Shown here piece after piece: positions 1 to 11,685 of a stretch of 64,000 nt of DNA (position 1 is the first letter of the stretch; each line of letters opens with the position of its first letter). The notes below the pieces were generated by a model, which searched no databases, had not been told where the DNA came from, and saw only the letters and a list, made by a program, of their open reading frames with translations. The stretch is from Prillingera fragicola (Eukaryota > Basidiomycota > Tremellomycetes > Trichosporonales > Trichosporonaceae): contig BEDY01000001.1 of NCBI GenBank assembly GCA_002335605.1, positions 3,286,001 to 3,350,000 of the forward strand, written 5' to 3'. The position numbers and the translations under genes are program-made.

Positions 1-17
1 ATACTCGTTTATAACTG

Positions 18-827
18 TCACGTCAGACGACCTCCTTGTCTCCTCTGGACTTTACCTGGCGCTGGTCCAACTTCTGCGGGTTCCTGTGAGTTGCGGTAGC
101 GTGCAAGCGCATCTCTGTAGTCGTCTGGAAACATTCTCTGCAACGAGAACCGCGACAGCCACTGCTCGCAAGCAATACCGGTCTCAGTCCATTGAGCCAA
201 GTATTCTTCTCGTACACCAAACCCGCCCTTGCGTTTCAAGCGCTTGATAGCTGCAATCTGGACGTTGCCTTGTTTGGTCAGCTCGGTATAGGCCTGAGAC
301 GCACCTAGAGGAGGCCCTTGCCGACGGTTGCCCAGTGGATCAATCGTAGTCCAGAGTTTGCTGATCGCTCTCTCCACCGGCGCGGAGCCAAGCTGCTTCT
401 TCATTTGGGCTTCTGTGCACCACACCCGTTGGTACAGTGGAGAGGGAGGAGTGTTTGCTGTTGCAACACCGTGACGAACAAGGTACACTGGCTCTGCGCC
501 GCCACCGCGGACACGAACGGTCAAGAGCGTAAAGGGAAGAGCTGGAGCAAGTCAGCACCTACGAGCAACCATAAACATACGTCGGGCATCAAACTGCCTC
601 ACTGCCTTTGAGGCACCTCGCATGAGGTTGGAACGCGGCTCCCAAGTGTCATCTGATGGGCTGTAGCCAGCCCAGCGCACGAGATAGTAGTCTTCAGATG
701 GCTGTAGACCATACCCTTTCTGCAGGGACCGCGCGAGAATGGCGGCGACAGTGTACGTCTTACTCGATACCTCCTGGCTGTCAGCGTTGTCTCGTTCCAA
801 GCGCACCTGGCGGCGTTGAGCAGGCAT
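18..827 (-). CDS. Chromodomain protein, two exons
   Basis: The product is a predicted chromatin reader of about 256 aa. An N-terminal chromodomain covers roughly residues 24-80: it starts YTVAAIL, carries the aromatic-cage-like YYLVRWAGY segment and ends [10 protein letters not shown] second, more divergent chromo-like block ([15 protein letters not shown] to [12 protein letters not shown]) lies near the C-terminus, so the layout resembles HP1-like proteins or those with paired chromodomains. Chromodomains of this type bind methylated histone H3 tails, which suggests a nuclear heterochromatin role; that is inferred from the family. The start is the ATG at 827. A 39-nt intron (542-580, GTATGT donor, CTGAC branch, CAG acceptor) joins the exons in frame. 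The stop at 18-20 is close to the window edge, and a further intron there cannot be excluded. The gene is divergent from the Zn-cluster factor at 1297. Confidence 0.75.
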
Positions 828-1296
828 GGCTGTACGGCGAGTGATAGATGTGGATGCAGCTGTGGAGGTGGGACATTACGCGACGCGTCGAATGTCACTA
901 GGGACAGTGTCGTGCCTGGATACAGTTGGATTGGCCAGGAAGTATTTTGCTTGGTATGGATCTGGTCTCGGCACGGGGTGGAGGTCGACCAGGTGGCCTG
1001 ACTTGGTCTGAGCTGTGGCCTTCAAGTCTAGGAATGCCAACGAGTCGGCAAAGGCAGAACAACATCAAAGAGTTCACACACGTAAGTGTAAGTTTCTTTT
1101 TGTGGATGTAATAAGAAGCAAAGGAGCCAGTTTGGTAACTGTCAGCTGCTTTGCGGCGCCAATTGGGGCGCAAGTGATGATCTGTCCGCCCCGTACCCGC
1201 AGCGCTGTTACACCTACCTAGGGCAACACAGGTAACCATGTCGATGTTTTCTCTACTCTCTTCTTTTAAAATAATTGCCTACTCATCTTGAAAATC
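828..1296. promoter_or_regulatory. Divergent intergenic region, chromodomain gene / Zn-cluster factor
   Basis: This 469-bp stretch lies between the start codons of two divergent genes and must hold both 5' leaders and promoters. Small open frames on both strands overlap it but none has a recognisable domain. No specific operator was identified. Confidence 0.4.
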
Positions 1297-3288
1297 ATGT
1301 CCCAGACCCTCAAGCGACCCAGGGTCTCCTCTGCACCTACTACTATTGGCCAACGACCCACAACTGGACGTGAAAAGCCACCATTCATCTCATGCACTCA
1401 ATGGTGGGTACACGCCGCGAGTGTATACTAAATCCCAGCCGTGTGCGTAAAATCAAGTGTACAGGCCAGCGCCCTGCTTGCACCAACTGCTCCAAGAAGA
1501 GCTTTCCCTGCCACTATGACACAGTTGTCAAACGTCGTGGGCCAGACAAGGAGCCAGGCGGTCAGTAAAAGTCGAGACAGCCACTGACAGTACAGGCCGA
1601 CTGAAGCCTCGTGGAACGTTTGTCAACCGCATTTTGGTCCCCAAACACCCCGGAAGCAGACGCGTTGTGAGCTCGAGCAGGCCCGCTCTTGAGCGTGGAA
1701 CGTGTGGCACACTGGTTCCGACCGTTACAGCTGCGCGAAGCAACACCACAGCCACCTGTCACACAATCGAAGGGCAGACGGATCAGCATCCGACGCACAC
1801 TCCTGCAGCAATCACAAAGGCCAGCGAAAAGTGGTGGGCAACGCTGTTTGAGGACATGCCCGAGGCAAAGGTGCTGGAGCAGCTCAAGCTCTTGTAAGTA
1901 TGGCCTCCAGGTAGTGCTGACCGCAAGCTTTTGGGATCTGGAGCTTTGGTTCAGCTTCTTTCACCGCGGCCTGTTTTTCAAAACATTCTTTGCTCGTGAG
2001 CCCGCAGCCCCCGCTGTTGTCTTTGCAATTCTTGCCCACACAACATTCCTTCACCAAGAAGGTGACCCTCAAGATGCCCAGCTGCGTGCCCTCCACTATG
2101 CGAACGAAGCCCGGAAGGTTCTCGACGTTTGCCTCGACTATGGCTCCAAGGAACCGATCCTCGCTCAGTGTGCGCTCCTCCTCGTGGCATTTGAGTTTCA
2201 GCCACACATGAACCAGAGCCTTGCCCGTGCTACAGCTGCCTTTGGCTACATGGAAACCTGCGCCAAGCTCTGCCTGCCCTACTGGACTGCTGAGCAGGTC
2301 GGAGGCAAAGTGTCTGGTACACGCTTGACTCGCGACATTCGCCGGGTGGAGATGCAGCGCATGTGCTGGACGCTGAGTCAGTTTGCCGCCAACTCCACCA
2401 TTTGGAGACACCTGAGCGATCAGCCCGCTCTGGACATGGCTTCCGCGGACCCCACGAGGGTGAGTAGAGCATGGATACCCAGGCTCACAGAAAAGTTCAA
2501 GTTTCTCTTTCCTTTTGACAGCATCTCCCGCAACGCGAAGGCGAGCGTGCAGTTTAAAATGTCGAGCTGGATTCTGTATCATCGCGCTATTTGCCTCTGG
2601 TGAGTCCAGCTCCCGGCCCAAGGACTAATGGCTTCCAGGCACGAATCTCTTAATCACCAGCTGGATAACCGTGGCCGCTTGGTGATGATTCAGAAAGTCC
2701 GCAATGCTCTCGCAGAGGCTGAAGCCTCGAATGACTCTGGATATCCCAACTATGCCTGGCAGGCCAAAGAGTGGGCTATTGCCGCCAGGGGTCATCTCGG
2801 AGACCTGGAAGGCAAAGAGCTGAAGCTCTGGTTTGAGATGCAGACCGCCACCCTCGAAGGATTTTCCCAGCGCAAGCCACCCAAGCACCCCCGAGGCTCC
2901 ATTCCCACATACAGTTGGTGGTACATCAACGTTGCCTACACGCAAGTGCACAAACACACAATATCACTGACAGCTTAGGGCCCTTTGCGTCTCGTCTCTG
3001 TCGACCTCGTGTCAGTGGCGCCCAGAAACAAACCGTATCCTTTCCTATGTTTATGAGGCACTCGACACCATCATGTCTCTCTGGCCATGCACTAGTGAGT
3101 GACTCAACTATTCCAGATCTAACCCAGCAGCAATGGAGCATCACTACAAGGCCCTCAAGACTCGCCATACCACTCTCCAGACGCTTTGGCAGGAGGAAGA
3201 CGTGGCCCAATGCCGGGTAAGAGTTTCACAGCTACCGCAGCTTACCACACGGCAGCGGCCACACAACGCCACTCGCTTTGTCATGTAG
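1297..3288 (+). CDS. Zn(II)2Cys6 fungal transcription factor, about 8 exons
   Basis: This is a predicted fungal-specific DNA-binding regulator of roughly 580 aa. The zinc binuclear cluster is near the N-terminus. Its first cysteine pair (SCTQC) is split by a 35-nt intron at 1404-1438, and the rest reads RVRKIKCTGQRPACTNC and then SFPCHYD, giving Cys-x2-Cys-x6-Cys twice. Downstream exons encode a helical middle region of fungal_trans type, with segments such as WDLELWFSFFHRG, RRVEMQRMCWTLSQF and MSSWILYHRAICLW. The start is the ATG at 1297. Introns after the cluster (about 1561, 1896, 2461, 2600, 2952 and 3093) were placed by frame continuity; the ones near 2461 and 2952 are only approximate, and the final exon may end slightly differently. 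Nothing in the sequence indicates its target genes. Confidence 0.75.
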
Positions 3289-3512
3289 AGCCTCGAGCTG
3301 TAGACACAAAGAATACGAGAATGAGAATGACCTAGAAGATATCAGTGCGATCTATGCATGTGCATTTGCCTGAGTGGCTCGGAAACAGTGGCCTCGGCCA
3401 ACATTGAAATGGCCGCGGCCAGCATCGGCCAAACCGGTCACTTATCAAGCCGGCATTCAACGGTGCCAAGAGAGTAATCCACCTCTCACTGTTTGTCAAT
3501 ACACTCCGCAAA

Positions 3513-4298
3513 ATGTCAGCATACGGCGCCATCAAGACCAAACCGCTCACTGAGCCACTCCCTACCCTTTCATATCCCCTCCCCGGAGATCTCGTCCTCA
3601 CCACCCACGCTGTCCACGGCTCGGATGTCGACTCGACGCTCATCGACTACCTGGCCGAGGTCTTCAATGCCGAGCTTGCTGGTATGTAGCTTGCCGCAAC
3701 ATTGGCAGACAGATACTGACAGTTATTTCAGAAGGCAAGACGTACCCTCAGGAAGGTCCCATGACCAAGGAAGAGTTTACAAACTACTTTTTCGCTTCAA
3801 CGACCATTGTCGGCATCCTGTCGCCCGCATCCGTGGACGTGGCTTCGCTCACCACCGTCGAGGCTGCCCGGGCAGGAAGGAGCTGGGAGGAGTGCGTCGG
3901 TGGCTGCTTCTACATGTAAGTGCTTACCAGCTGTGTTTGCTAATCTCTCTAGCAAGCCAAACTACCCGGGGCGCAGCAGCCACAACTGCAATGCTGGCTT
4001 CCTCGTGCCCCCAATTCAACGGGGCAAGAAGATTGGCTTTGCGCTTGCTCAAAGCTACCTCATTTATGCACCCAAGCTTGGCTACAGGGGAAGTGTCTTC
4101 AACCTGGTGTTCAAGAGTGAGTGTCAGACCGCACAATCATTTGCTCACACGCCAGACAACGTCGCGTCGCTGCGCATGTGGGACAAGCTTGGCTTTACTC
4201 GTGCCGGTGTCGTTCCCAACGCCGGCCGTCTCAAGAGTGGTCCAAATGGCGAGGAGGAGTATGTGGATGCGTTTATGATCTACAAGAGCTTTGTTTAG
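3513..4298 (+). CDS. GNAT N-acetyltransferase, Mpr1-like
   Basis: A 219-aa acetyl-CoA-dependent N-acetyltransferase read from four exons (introns 3682-3731, 3916-3952 and 4117-4155). The C-terminal half carries the GNAT core. The acetyl-CoA loop region is FLVPPIQRGKKIGFALAQ, followed by APKLGYRGSVFNLVF, and after the third intron NNVASLRMWDKLGFTRAG. The last strand is EEYVDAFMIYKSF. The GRSSHNCNAGF and FNLVFKNNVAS segments resemble fungal Mpr1-type enzymes, which acetylate proline-related compounds and protect against oxidative stress. That substrate is an inference from resemblance, and other small amines are possible. It lies tail to tail with SNF4, with 149 bp between stop codons. Confidence 0.8.
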
Positions 4299-4447
4299 AA
4301 GGGAAATGGAATGCATCTGGCGGCCATGCCATTGTGACTGGGGACAACAGGAGACAGTGGATCAAGAAACGCCGCGAGTAGCTGTTACAGGGTTGTGCTA
4401 CACGAGTCTACTCTAAAAATAAAAGGTATCTATGACATCCAGCCCCC

Positions 4448-5803
4448 CTAGTTGTCCTCTGCGATGGCAAACTCGGACTCCTCGTCCGGCGGCAGCATGA
4501 CATCCATGATCTTTCCATCAACAGACACCTTCTCGTTCTGAAATGAGCTCCTAAACCTTCAGTGTTGGACTCACAATCAAGTGCCTCATAATGTCGCTCA
4601 AACTAATGACACCGACCAGTCGCCCTGGTTGAGGGTCATCCGAGCCAGCGACGACGACCAATCGGTGAACGCGACGAATCTTGATTAGGGAGAAGACGGC
4701 GCCGAGCGAGTCCTTGGGGTGACATGTAACGACGCCTGGGAAGTCGTGGGCACGCTGCTTGAGGGCCTGGGCAATGGTAAAGTCAAGCGACTGGTAGGCT
4801 CCCAGGCGCACCAGCGTAATGACATCGACAGTCTCGTACAGGTTGACAACCTGCCCGTGCTCGTTGACAATAGGCACAGCACTGATACCGAGCTCCGAGA
4901 ACATGTGAACAACATCAAACACGGTGGTTTGGAGGGTTGCGGTGGCGATGGGGTAGAAGGGGTTCTCTGGTGTCGGGTCCTTGACGTAGGTGCCAATGCC
5001 AAGCTCCTGCACACTCGCAGTGAGGTACTGGGTAATGTCGCGACACTACCGGTTAGCTCATGGTCCTCAGTGTCGACTCACGTTCATGGCGATAAACTTG
5101 AGGACACGGTACTGCGTCAGGACACTGATCACAACCTCTCCGTCCGTTTGCGTGTCCTTGTCAATCAGAGGCAGTCGTCGAGCGTGAGTCTGAATGAGGC
5201 ACTTGCAAGCGTCAAAAAGAGGGCGGAGGGGGTGAATGGAGAGAAGAGGAGGAGGAGGGACGTGTAGCTCGCGTTCAATGTCTGAGGGTCAGCAGAGCTC
5301 CAGCACCAATCTCGTACCTCGCAAGTTCTCGAGCCTAAACTGCTCAACGTCGGCAGTTGCGCCCTCCCAACTGGAGGTGTGATAGTAGTACTGGATGAGA
5401 TGGATCACGTCCTGCACAGTGAACATGCCAGCAAAGGTTGCGCTCGTTGTGTTCCACAATGGGGCAGACACAACTCCTGTCAAAGTCAGACCATGGCCAG
5501 CTGCATGTACGTACCATACAGAAGCATGACATCAAGGGCCTTCTTGACCTTGAGCTGACTATCGAGCACGATGAGACGGAAACTGACGGGGAACACGTCG
5601 TAAGACGAGCGCTCCTTGAGAAACGCACGTAGGGCTTCCAGCGCTTCTTGATGGGTGAGCGGTTTGGCGACAGGAGGGTGAGCGGCTCTTGAAGGTCGGC
5701 GCACCACGCCCGCTCCAGATGCTGATTGAGAGGATCTGCGACCAGTCCTCGATACGGACGGCGCACGAGCCGGCACGTCTGCGCTTGCTGAAGGGGTGGA
5801 CAT
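4448..5803 (-). CDS. SNF4: AMPK/SNF1 gamma subunit with four CBS domains
   Basis: A 402-aa regulatory gamma subunit of the SNF1/AMP-activated kinase, which senses adenine nucleotides through CBS pairs and relieves glucose repression. Five exons (introns 4538-4574, 5046-5081, 5282-5317 and 5477-5514) assemble a Ser/Arg-rich N-terminal tail of about 60 residues and then four CBS repeats. Typical segments are RSSYDVFPVSFRLIVLDS, FAGMFTVQDVIHLIQYYY with the adjoining exon, VISVLTQYRVLKFIAMN, GISAVPIVNEHGQVVNLYE and HRLVVVAGSDD to LVGVISLSDIMRHLI. The match to Snf4 is strong along its whole length. The ATG at 5803 is the first in the frame; the frame stays open upstream without an ATG, so a short additional 5' exon is possible. 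Confidence 0.93.
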
Positions 5804-6383
5804 TCGTCGCGTCAAGCTCCTTGCGCTGGGGGTTGGGTAGGCGAAGGATAGCTGGGAAAGCTGAACAGGCAATGCGCCAAATGAGGAGAGGGGATGAATG
5901 CGAGCGTGTTGGCGTGTGATTGCTATGGCAGAGAAAGGGGTCGTGAAGATATCGGTTGCAACTGCTTCGATAGTAGCAGTAGCGGCGGCGATGATGATAC
6001 ACAGAAGCGTGCCCTGACGTCCGGGGCAGCCACATCCCTAGCCGGGAGCTGCCGCATCCGGTGATTCTCGGGATTACTGCCACGCAGCGACCACGTGAGC
6101 ATCCACATGTATTAATGAATTGTTGTCAATTATCGATAAGGATCGTGGCCAGCGGTCTTGCCATGCATTTGGAGGGTGATGCATGGCTTGGCGCCAACAG
6201 GAAACTGGGTCAACGTAGCTGCGAGATTCTCGAGCTCAAACAAGATTGAGAAGTGAGTGGAGGATCTGCGGAAGTGCCAAGGTCGCCAACGTCGGGGTTG
6301 GCACTTCGGACGCCTCTCGTACAGCTGCCTGTAGATTCTGCTCATACTGTAGCATAGCTAGTACACATGGCTCGTCACCAGAT
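5804..6383. other. Intergenic, SNF4 upstream / CBC2 downstream
   Basis: This 580-bp stretch separates two minus-strand genes. It should contain the CBC2 3' UTR and the SNF4 promoter and leader. No further gene or RNA was recognised. Confidence 0.4.
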
Positions 6384-7236
6384 CTATTCGTCATCGCGCT
6401 CACCACGGAACCGTTTCCCTTCTCCGTCGTCATCATCGCGACGCTCAAGCTCCTCTTCACTGCGAGCCCTCTTGCTCCGTTCAGCAGCCTCACCAGTGGG
6501 AACGTCCGCACCGGCCTGACCAAGGCCCCCAATAGCGGCATAGGTGTCGAACTGCACCTGCTGGCGAAGGCGGTCCTGCTCCTGCTGGCGGCGTTCCATC
6601 TCGAGCCGCTGGTGACCCCAGCCGCCACGTCCACTGTCATACTCTTGCCTAAACTCGTCGCGCACCTGCCCACCGCTTTTACCTCGTCCGAACTGTCGTC
6701 CCTCCTTGTAGCCTGGGTCTAGATCACAACGGATGATACGCTCATCGAGCTTGGTGCCAGAAATGTATCGCAGACATGCCACGGCCTCAGAGTGGAGGTA
6801 GTACTCGACAAAGGCAAATCCGCAGGGAGTCCTGCAAAGGTCAGCAATGAAGTGAGTCCAAATCATACTTCTGGTGACGGTCAAGACCCATGATGATGCT
6901 GATACAGTGTCAGCTTTGCCAGCGAGCGAGCGTCTTAGTGACATACCGCTTGATACCACCACCTTCCTCAGCTTTGGAGCATGTGGAGAACACTGTAGAA
7001 GAGTTAGATAACAACTCCAACGGTCATCTAAAAAGACTTGCGTTCGTAGACCTGAGCCTCGGTAGTGTAGAAGCTTAGGTTGCCAACATAGAGGGTGGTT
7101 GACGAGGACAGGAGCCGACGTTCGCTCTCACGATCGAGCTAGCTGTCAGCGAGCACCCTACACTCATATCTCGTACCTCAGACTGGCTGTCCTTGTAGCT
7201 TGATGGCAAGTCGAGAGGGGCGACGACGTGCGACAT
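6384..7236 (-). CDS. CBC2: Nuclear cap-binding protein subunit 2 (CBP20)
   Basis: The small subunit of the nuclear cap-binding complex, about 226 aa, which binds the m7G cap of RNA polymerase II transcripts with CBP80 and supports splicing and export. Five exons give one RRM: RNP2 is [12 protein letters not shown] and RNP1 is CGFAFVEYY. It is followed by the hallmark cap-binding block [17 protein letters not shown] and [16 protein letters not shown]. The C-terminus is an Arg/Glu/Asp-rich tail. The ATG is at 7236. Introns are 6832-6868, 6899-6946, 6993-7041 and 7139-7176. Intron 6993-7041 begins GCAAGT and not GT, yet it is the only junction found that keeps the conserved VYELFS segment in frame. 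The gene is divergent from UFD2 across 228 bp. Confidence 0.93.
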
Positions 7237-7464
7237 GATGCAAGCGAGTTACAAAGGCGTACAGTCTCTTGTTGATGCGTCAATAATACTCTGACAGCAG
7301 CAACCCACTACAGGTAAAGTCCAGAGTGACGATCCGAAATCAGTCCCCGCTTGAATCGACCGTGGGAAAGCCATCGCCTCGATGGAGGTCCTACGAGTCG
7401 TCATCGTCCCCCGCACTCATTGTCTGTGTCTCTCCCTACTCTGTTCTACCAGACCTTTATCATC
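7237..7464. promoter_or_regulatory. Short divergent promoter CBC2/UFD2
   Basis: Only 228 bp separate the two start codons, so both genes probably share one promoter region. A pyrimidine-rich tract just upstream of the UFD2 ATG fits a transcription start zone. No named factor site was identified. Confidence 0.5.
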
Positions 7465-10400
7465 ATGTCCGAAGGTGACACGAACATGAGCGACGCGGAA
7501 AAGGCAAGCGTTTGATTTGAAGCGCGCAGTTCTGCTCCACGAGCTAACCGTGACCCGCAGATGCGGCTGAAGCGTCTGGCTCGCCTTGGAGGTACCTCGA
7601 CCCCCCAGCCTCCCCCACCTGCCGCCGACTCGACTGAAGCTGAACCCAAGCCTTCAGAGCCCGTCGCCACATCTTCAGCCTCGAGGCTTTTGTCTCTCGG
7701 TGCCACTGGAACGAGAGACACTGCGTCTGCACAGGCACCAGCAGCGTCCACCCCTTCGCCAAAGCCAAAGACGCCACCCATCGCCAAGCCAGCTCCTACC
7801 GCGACTACTGCGCTCAAGCGACCTTCCTCAGCTTCGCAGTCGCTTCAGAAGCAGCCTTCGCCGGTTCCTCGTGTTGCTTCCAGCTCGCTTGCTCGTCCCA
7901 CGCCCCCGACAGTTCCCTATAAGGAATGGGAAGGCGCCACCGTCGCTGCCGTCTTCTCGGTCACTCTTGAGGTGAGGATAACCTACAGATGGTGTGCTGA
8001 CGGCCAGAAATTTGACGCAGAGGCGAGTGACTGGAAGCTTTGCTGGCTCAAGAGCCTCGCACAGGAGATTCGGGAGGAAACAACAAGTAAGTCCCAGGTG
8101 CTCTTCTCAGCTGACATCAGACGCCCCCACGAAGCTACACGTCACTCTGGACCTGCGCGACCGTTTACTCATTGCTCGCCTCTCCTTGGACCTACCTGCC
8201 ATGGAGGCTTCGTAAGTGAGGCTTTATGGGATTCAAGCTGACTTGAAGCGACGATGTGGACCAGCTCCAGATTCTCGCTGGGATGACCCAGGACGAGACT
8301 GTGTTCGAGTACCTGACTGGCTGCTGGAAGCGCCTCTATGCCCGCAACAAGGAGTTTTATCGACTGGCCTACAGCACCGAGGAGAAGGCTCAGTGGGCTC
8401 AGGGCTTTGAAGAACTTAAGAGTCTCATCATCTCGTACTGCGGCATGACCCTTGAGGACCCGTCCATGTTCCCTCAGCCTGCGGGGTGAGTTCGGTGCAG
8501 TGTGTCAGACACTGACTGTTTCTAGCAGGAGTGTTGGACCAGCAGAGTTCCTGCCTTTGCTCTTAGATGTCTCTGGCGGCCCCTCTGGAAGTGGCGACCC
8601 CCTTACTGGATCTGCGAGCCCAGCGCCGACCGTCGCACGAGGCTCTCTCCGCCCCGCTGATCTCGTGCCCTTTCTCAACGATCTGGCAACAGGCTTCCCC
8701 GAAGGCGGTATGGCCGATGTCATTACTCCTACTCTGAGTCTATTCTTCCAGGAATGGTTCAAGATCAGCCCAACCCCGGACTTGATGGGCAATGAGTGGC
8801 GCAGGTACCTCGGTGCGGTGTCTGTCCTTGTGCAAGTCAAGGCAATCGCTGCGCTGCTTCCGTCGCTGCCGGTGTGGGTAGCTCCGAACGTCACGGCGCC
8901 TACCATTGAATGGAAGTCGCTGCTTGGTCCCCTGACGCGCCTCAGCGTCTTTCCCCGTGAATTTGTGAGTGTGGCAACATATATCTGGCTGATACTGTAG
9001 GGTGAGATCTGGAAGACATACTTTTCCAACCCAACAGAGAGGAAAGATGCGGACATGGATGCCAACAAGGCGAATCTCCGCCACGGCCTTACCGCGCTTC
9101 AGTCGTCGTTGTTCAACATCTATAACGCTATGGTTCGCGCCTCACCCGCCTCTCGGGAAGGCATTCTGGATTTCTTCACCCAGGTTGCTGTCCTGAACGT
9201 GCGACGCTCCGGTATGAGGGTCAACTATGAAACTGTTTCCTCGGACGGATTCATGATCAACATTCATGCTGTGCTTCTCAAACTCTTTGAGCCAGTGATG
9301 GACATTCAGTTCTCAAAGGTGGGCCATAAGACAGACTACTGTTTCGATGGGACACTGATCAATTCAGATTGACAAAGTGGATACCGAGTGGTACCGCCAC
9401 AGTTCACGCTTGGACATTACGGAAGAGACGAAGATTCAGGCAACAAAAGAGGAGGCCGATGAGTTTTACGGAGCCACCATGGACGTGGACTCTAAACCCA
9501 ACTTTATCTCGGACATCTTCTTCCTCCTGAACGCTTTTCAACGGTTGGGCCTGGTCAAGACCATCGACTCCAGGAACAAGGCGAACAAGAACTCTTACGA
9601 CATGGAGAAGGAACTGAAGCAGGTCGAATCGCGTGAAGCTGAATTCAGTGGAGTACGCTCATGGTCGCACGCTCACAGCTGACAGCAGAACCCGGCAACG
9701 AAAGCTCAATGGGAAGCCGCTGTGAAAAAATTGAAGGTATGTGGTCGCTTGTTAGGCATACTTCTGACTGTAATCCAGAATGACATCGCGACGCTCAAGG
9801 CATCTCTCCACGCCTATGACACCCAGCTCCTCGATCCCACTTTTATGAGGAGCAACGTCACCTTCTGTGGCTTCCTTATGACATGGCTGCTTCGCATGGT
9901 GGACCCAAAGCACCAGCATCCCCAGGTTCCGATTTCGTAAGCTTCAACTCTGGAATTGCTCTGACAAGACAGCCTGCCCCTCCCCACCGAAGCCCCCCTG
10001 CAGTTCAAGATGTTGCCAGAGTATCTCTTTGACAACGTCATCGAGTACCTGCAGTTCCTTTCCCAGTATGTTCTGAACTGACGCTGGGAGCTAACATGTC
10101 GTAGGCATGATCCTGATGCCTTGGACAACGCCGACAAGGACATTATGATCACCTTTGCGATTGCTTTCCTGACTCCAAACTACGTCAACAACCCCTACCT
10201 AAAGGCCAAGCTCGTGTCGATTCTTGCCAATGGCCTGTACCCAGCTGGCTATCACCGTCGGGGACCACTTTTCGATCGGCTCAGCGTTCACACCATGTCC
10301 ACGGACCACCTCATGCCCACTCTTGTTCGCTTCTTCATTGACGTCGAGATGACGGGTGGACACTCTCAATTCTGGGGTGAGTGTTCTCCTGACTGCTGGG

Positions 10401-11685
10401 ACGCTTGCTGACTCTGCCCAAGACAAGTTCAACTTCCGGTGAGCTCTGGCCTCATTTCTTACGACATATCTGACAAAGCACAGTCGTGACATTAGCAAGA
10501 TCATCAAGTCGATGTGGATGAACCCACTCCATCGCGAAGCCTTTGTAAAGGCCAGGCAGTAGGTCAAGCCGCGGGGAGCGGAGGCTGACACGCTCCAGTG
10601 ACGACTTTGACCAGTTTATCAAGTTTGTCAATATGCTCATGAGCGACACCACCTTCCATCTCGAGGAATCTCTGACTGCCCTTTCGAGCATTCATTCGTT
10701 GCGTGCGAAGCGGGCGGACCCTGAAGCATGGGCGGCTTTAGACGAGGCGCAGCAAAAGGATGCTGAAGCACAGCTCCGGCAAGCGGAGGGCCAAGCCCCG
10801 TTCCATACTGCGATGGGCCGTGATCACGTTGAGCTCATCCGTGACATTACTGCTACGACTAAGGAGCCGTTCTTGACGGGCGAGATTGTTGACCGTCTGG
10901 GCGCGGTAGGTTGGCGGAATTGTGCGCTGCACACGTGCTAATCCCCGCCCACAGTCTCTTGATGAGAACCTTACCAATCTTGTCGGTCCCAAGATGCAGG
11001 AGCTCAAACTTGCCGACCCCGAGGCCTTCAACTTCAAGCCAAAGCCCCTGCTGGCCGCTATTGCTCAGATCTATCTCAACCTTGGCGACGCGCCCGAGTT
11101 TGTACGCGCAGTTGCCAACGACGGGCGTAGCTATAGCAAGGAGTTGTTTGAGCGCTTCGCACGCATTCTTAAGAACCGTGCCATTATGACGGACGGCGAG
11201 GTGGCAGGCATTGTCGCGTTTACGCAGAAGGTGGAGGACGCCAAGGCCACTATCAGCATTGAGGACGAGAGGGAGATTCCGGACGAGTTCCTGGGTACGT
11301 TTTTGGCTTGCAGAGCTATACAATCGCTGACACTTGCTAGATCCCTTGCTTGCTACACGTGCGTTGCCTTTGTGTGATGGCGTAGATTGTTAACTGACAC
11401 CTCCACAGTCATGAAGGACCCCGTGATCCTGCCAATGTCCCGTGTGACCATTGACCGCAGCACTATCCGTGCTGTGCTCTTGTCCAAGGAGTTGGACCCT
11501 TTCAATAACATGCCGTGCGTATCTTGTGTTTCACACATGTTTCGCGGATATCAGCTTATTCCCCTCTCAGTCTCAAGTATGAGGATATCATTCCTGACAC
11601 TGAACTCAAGGCCAAGATCGATGCTTGGCTCGCGGAGGGCAACAGCGAGAAGCCCAAGGATGTGATGGACGTCGACGACCTGTAG
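7465..11685 (+). CDS. UFD2: Ubiquitin conjugation factor E4 with U-box
   Basis: An E4 ligase that extends short ubiquitin chains on substrates delivered by Cdc48 for proteasomal degradation. More than ten exons cover 4.2 kb and encode roughly 1,150-1,200 aa. Recognisable parts in order: the N-terminal KRLARLGG motif, a Ser/Pro-rich linker, the conserved helical core (for example [48 protein letters not shown] and DLTRSTFHDREI-type positions), and a C-terminal U-box reading [17 protein letters not shown] and then DPFNNMP with [12 protein letters not shown]. Two short introns (about 11296-11340 and 11359-11408) split the U-box entry and splice in frame. The start is the ATG at 7465. The first intron can use a GC donor (GCAAGC after AAG) or a weak GT six bases later; both keep frame. 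It ends with an acidic DVDDL tail. Confidence 0.92.

Noticed and set aside
5804..5872. An N-terminal extension of SNF4 upstream of the ATG at 5803
   Set aside because: The frame is open but has no ATG, only TTG; conserved homology starts well downstream, so the ATG at 5803 was kept.
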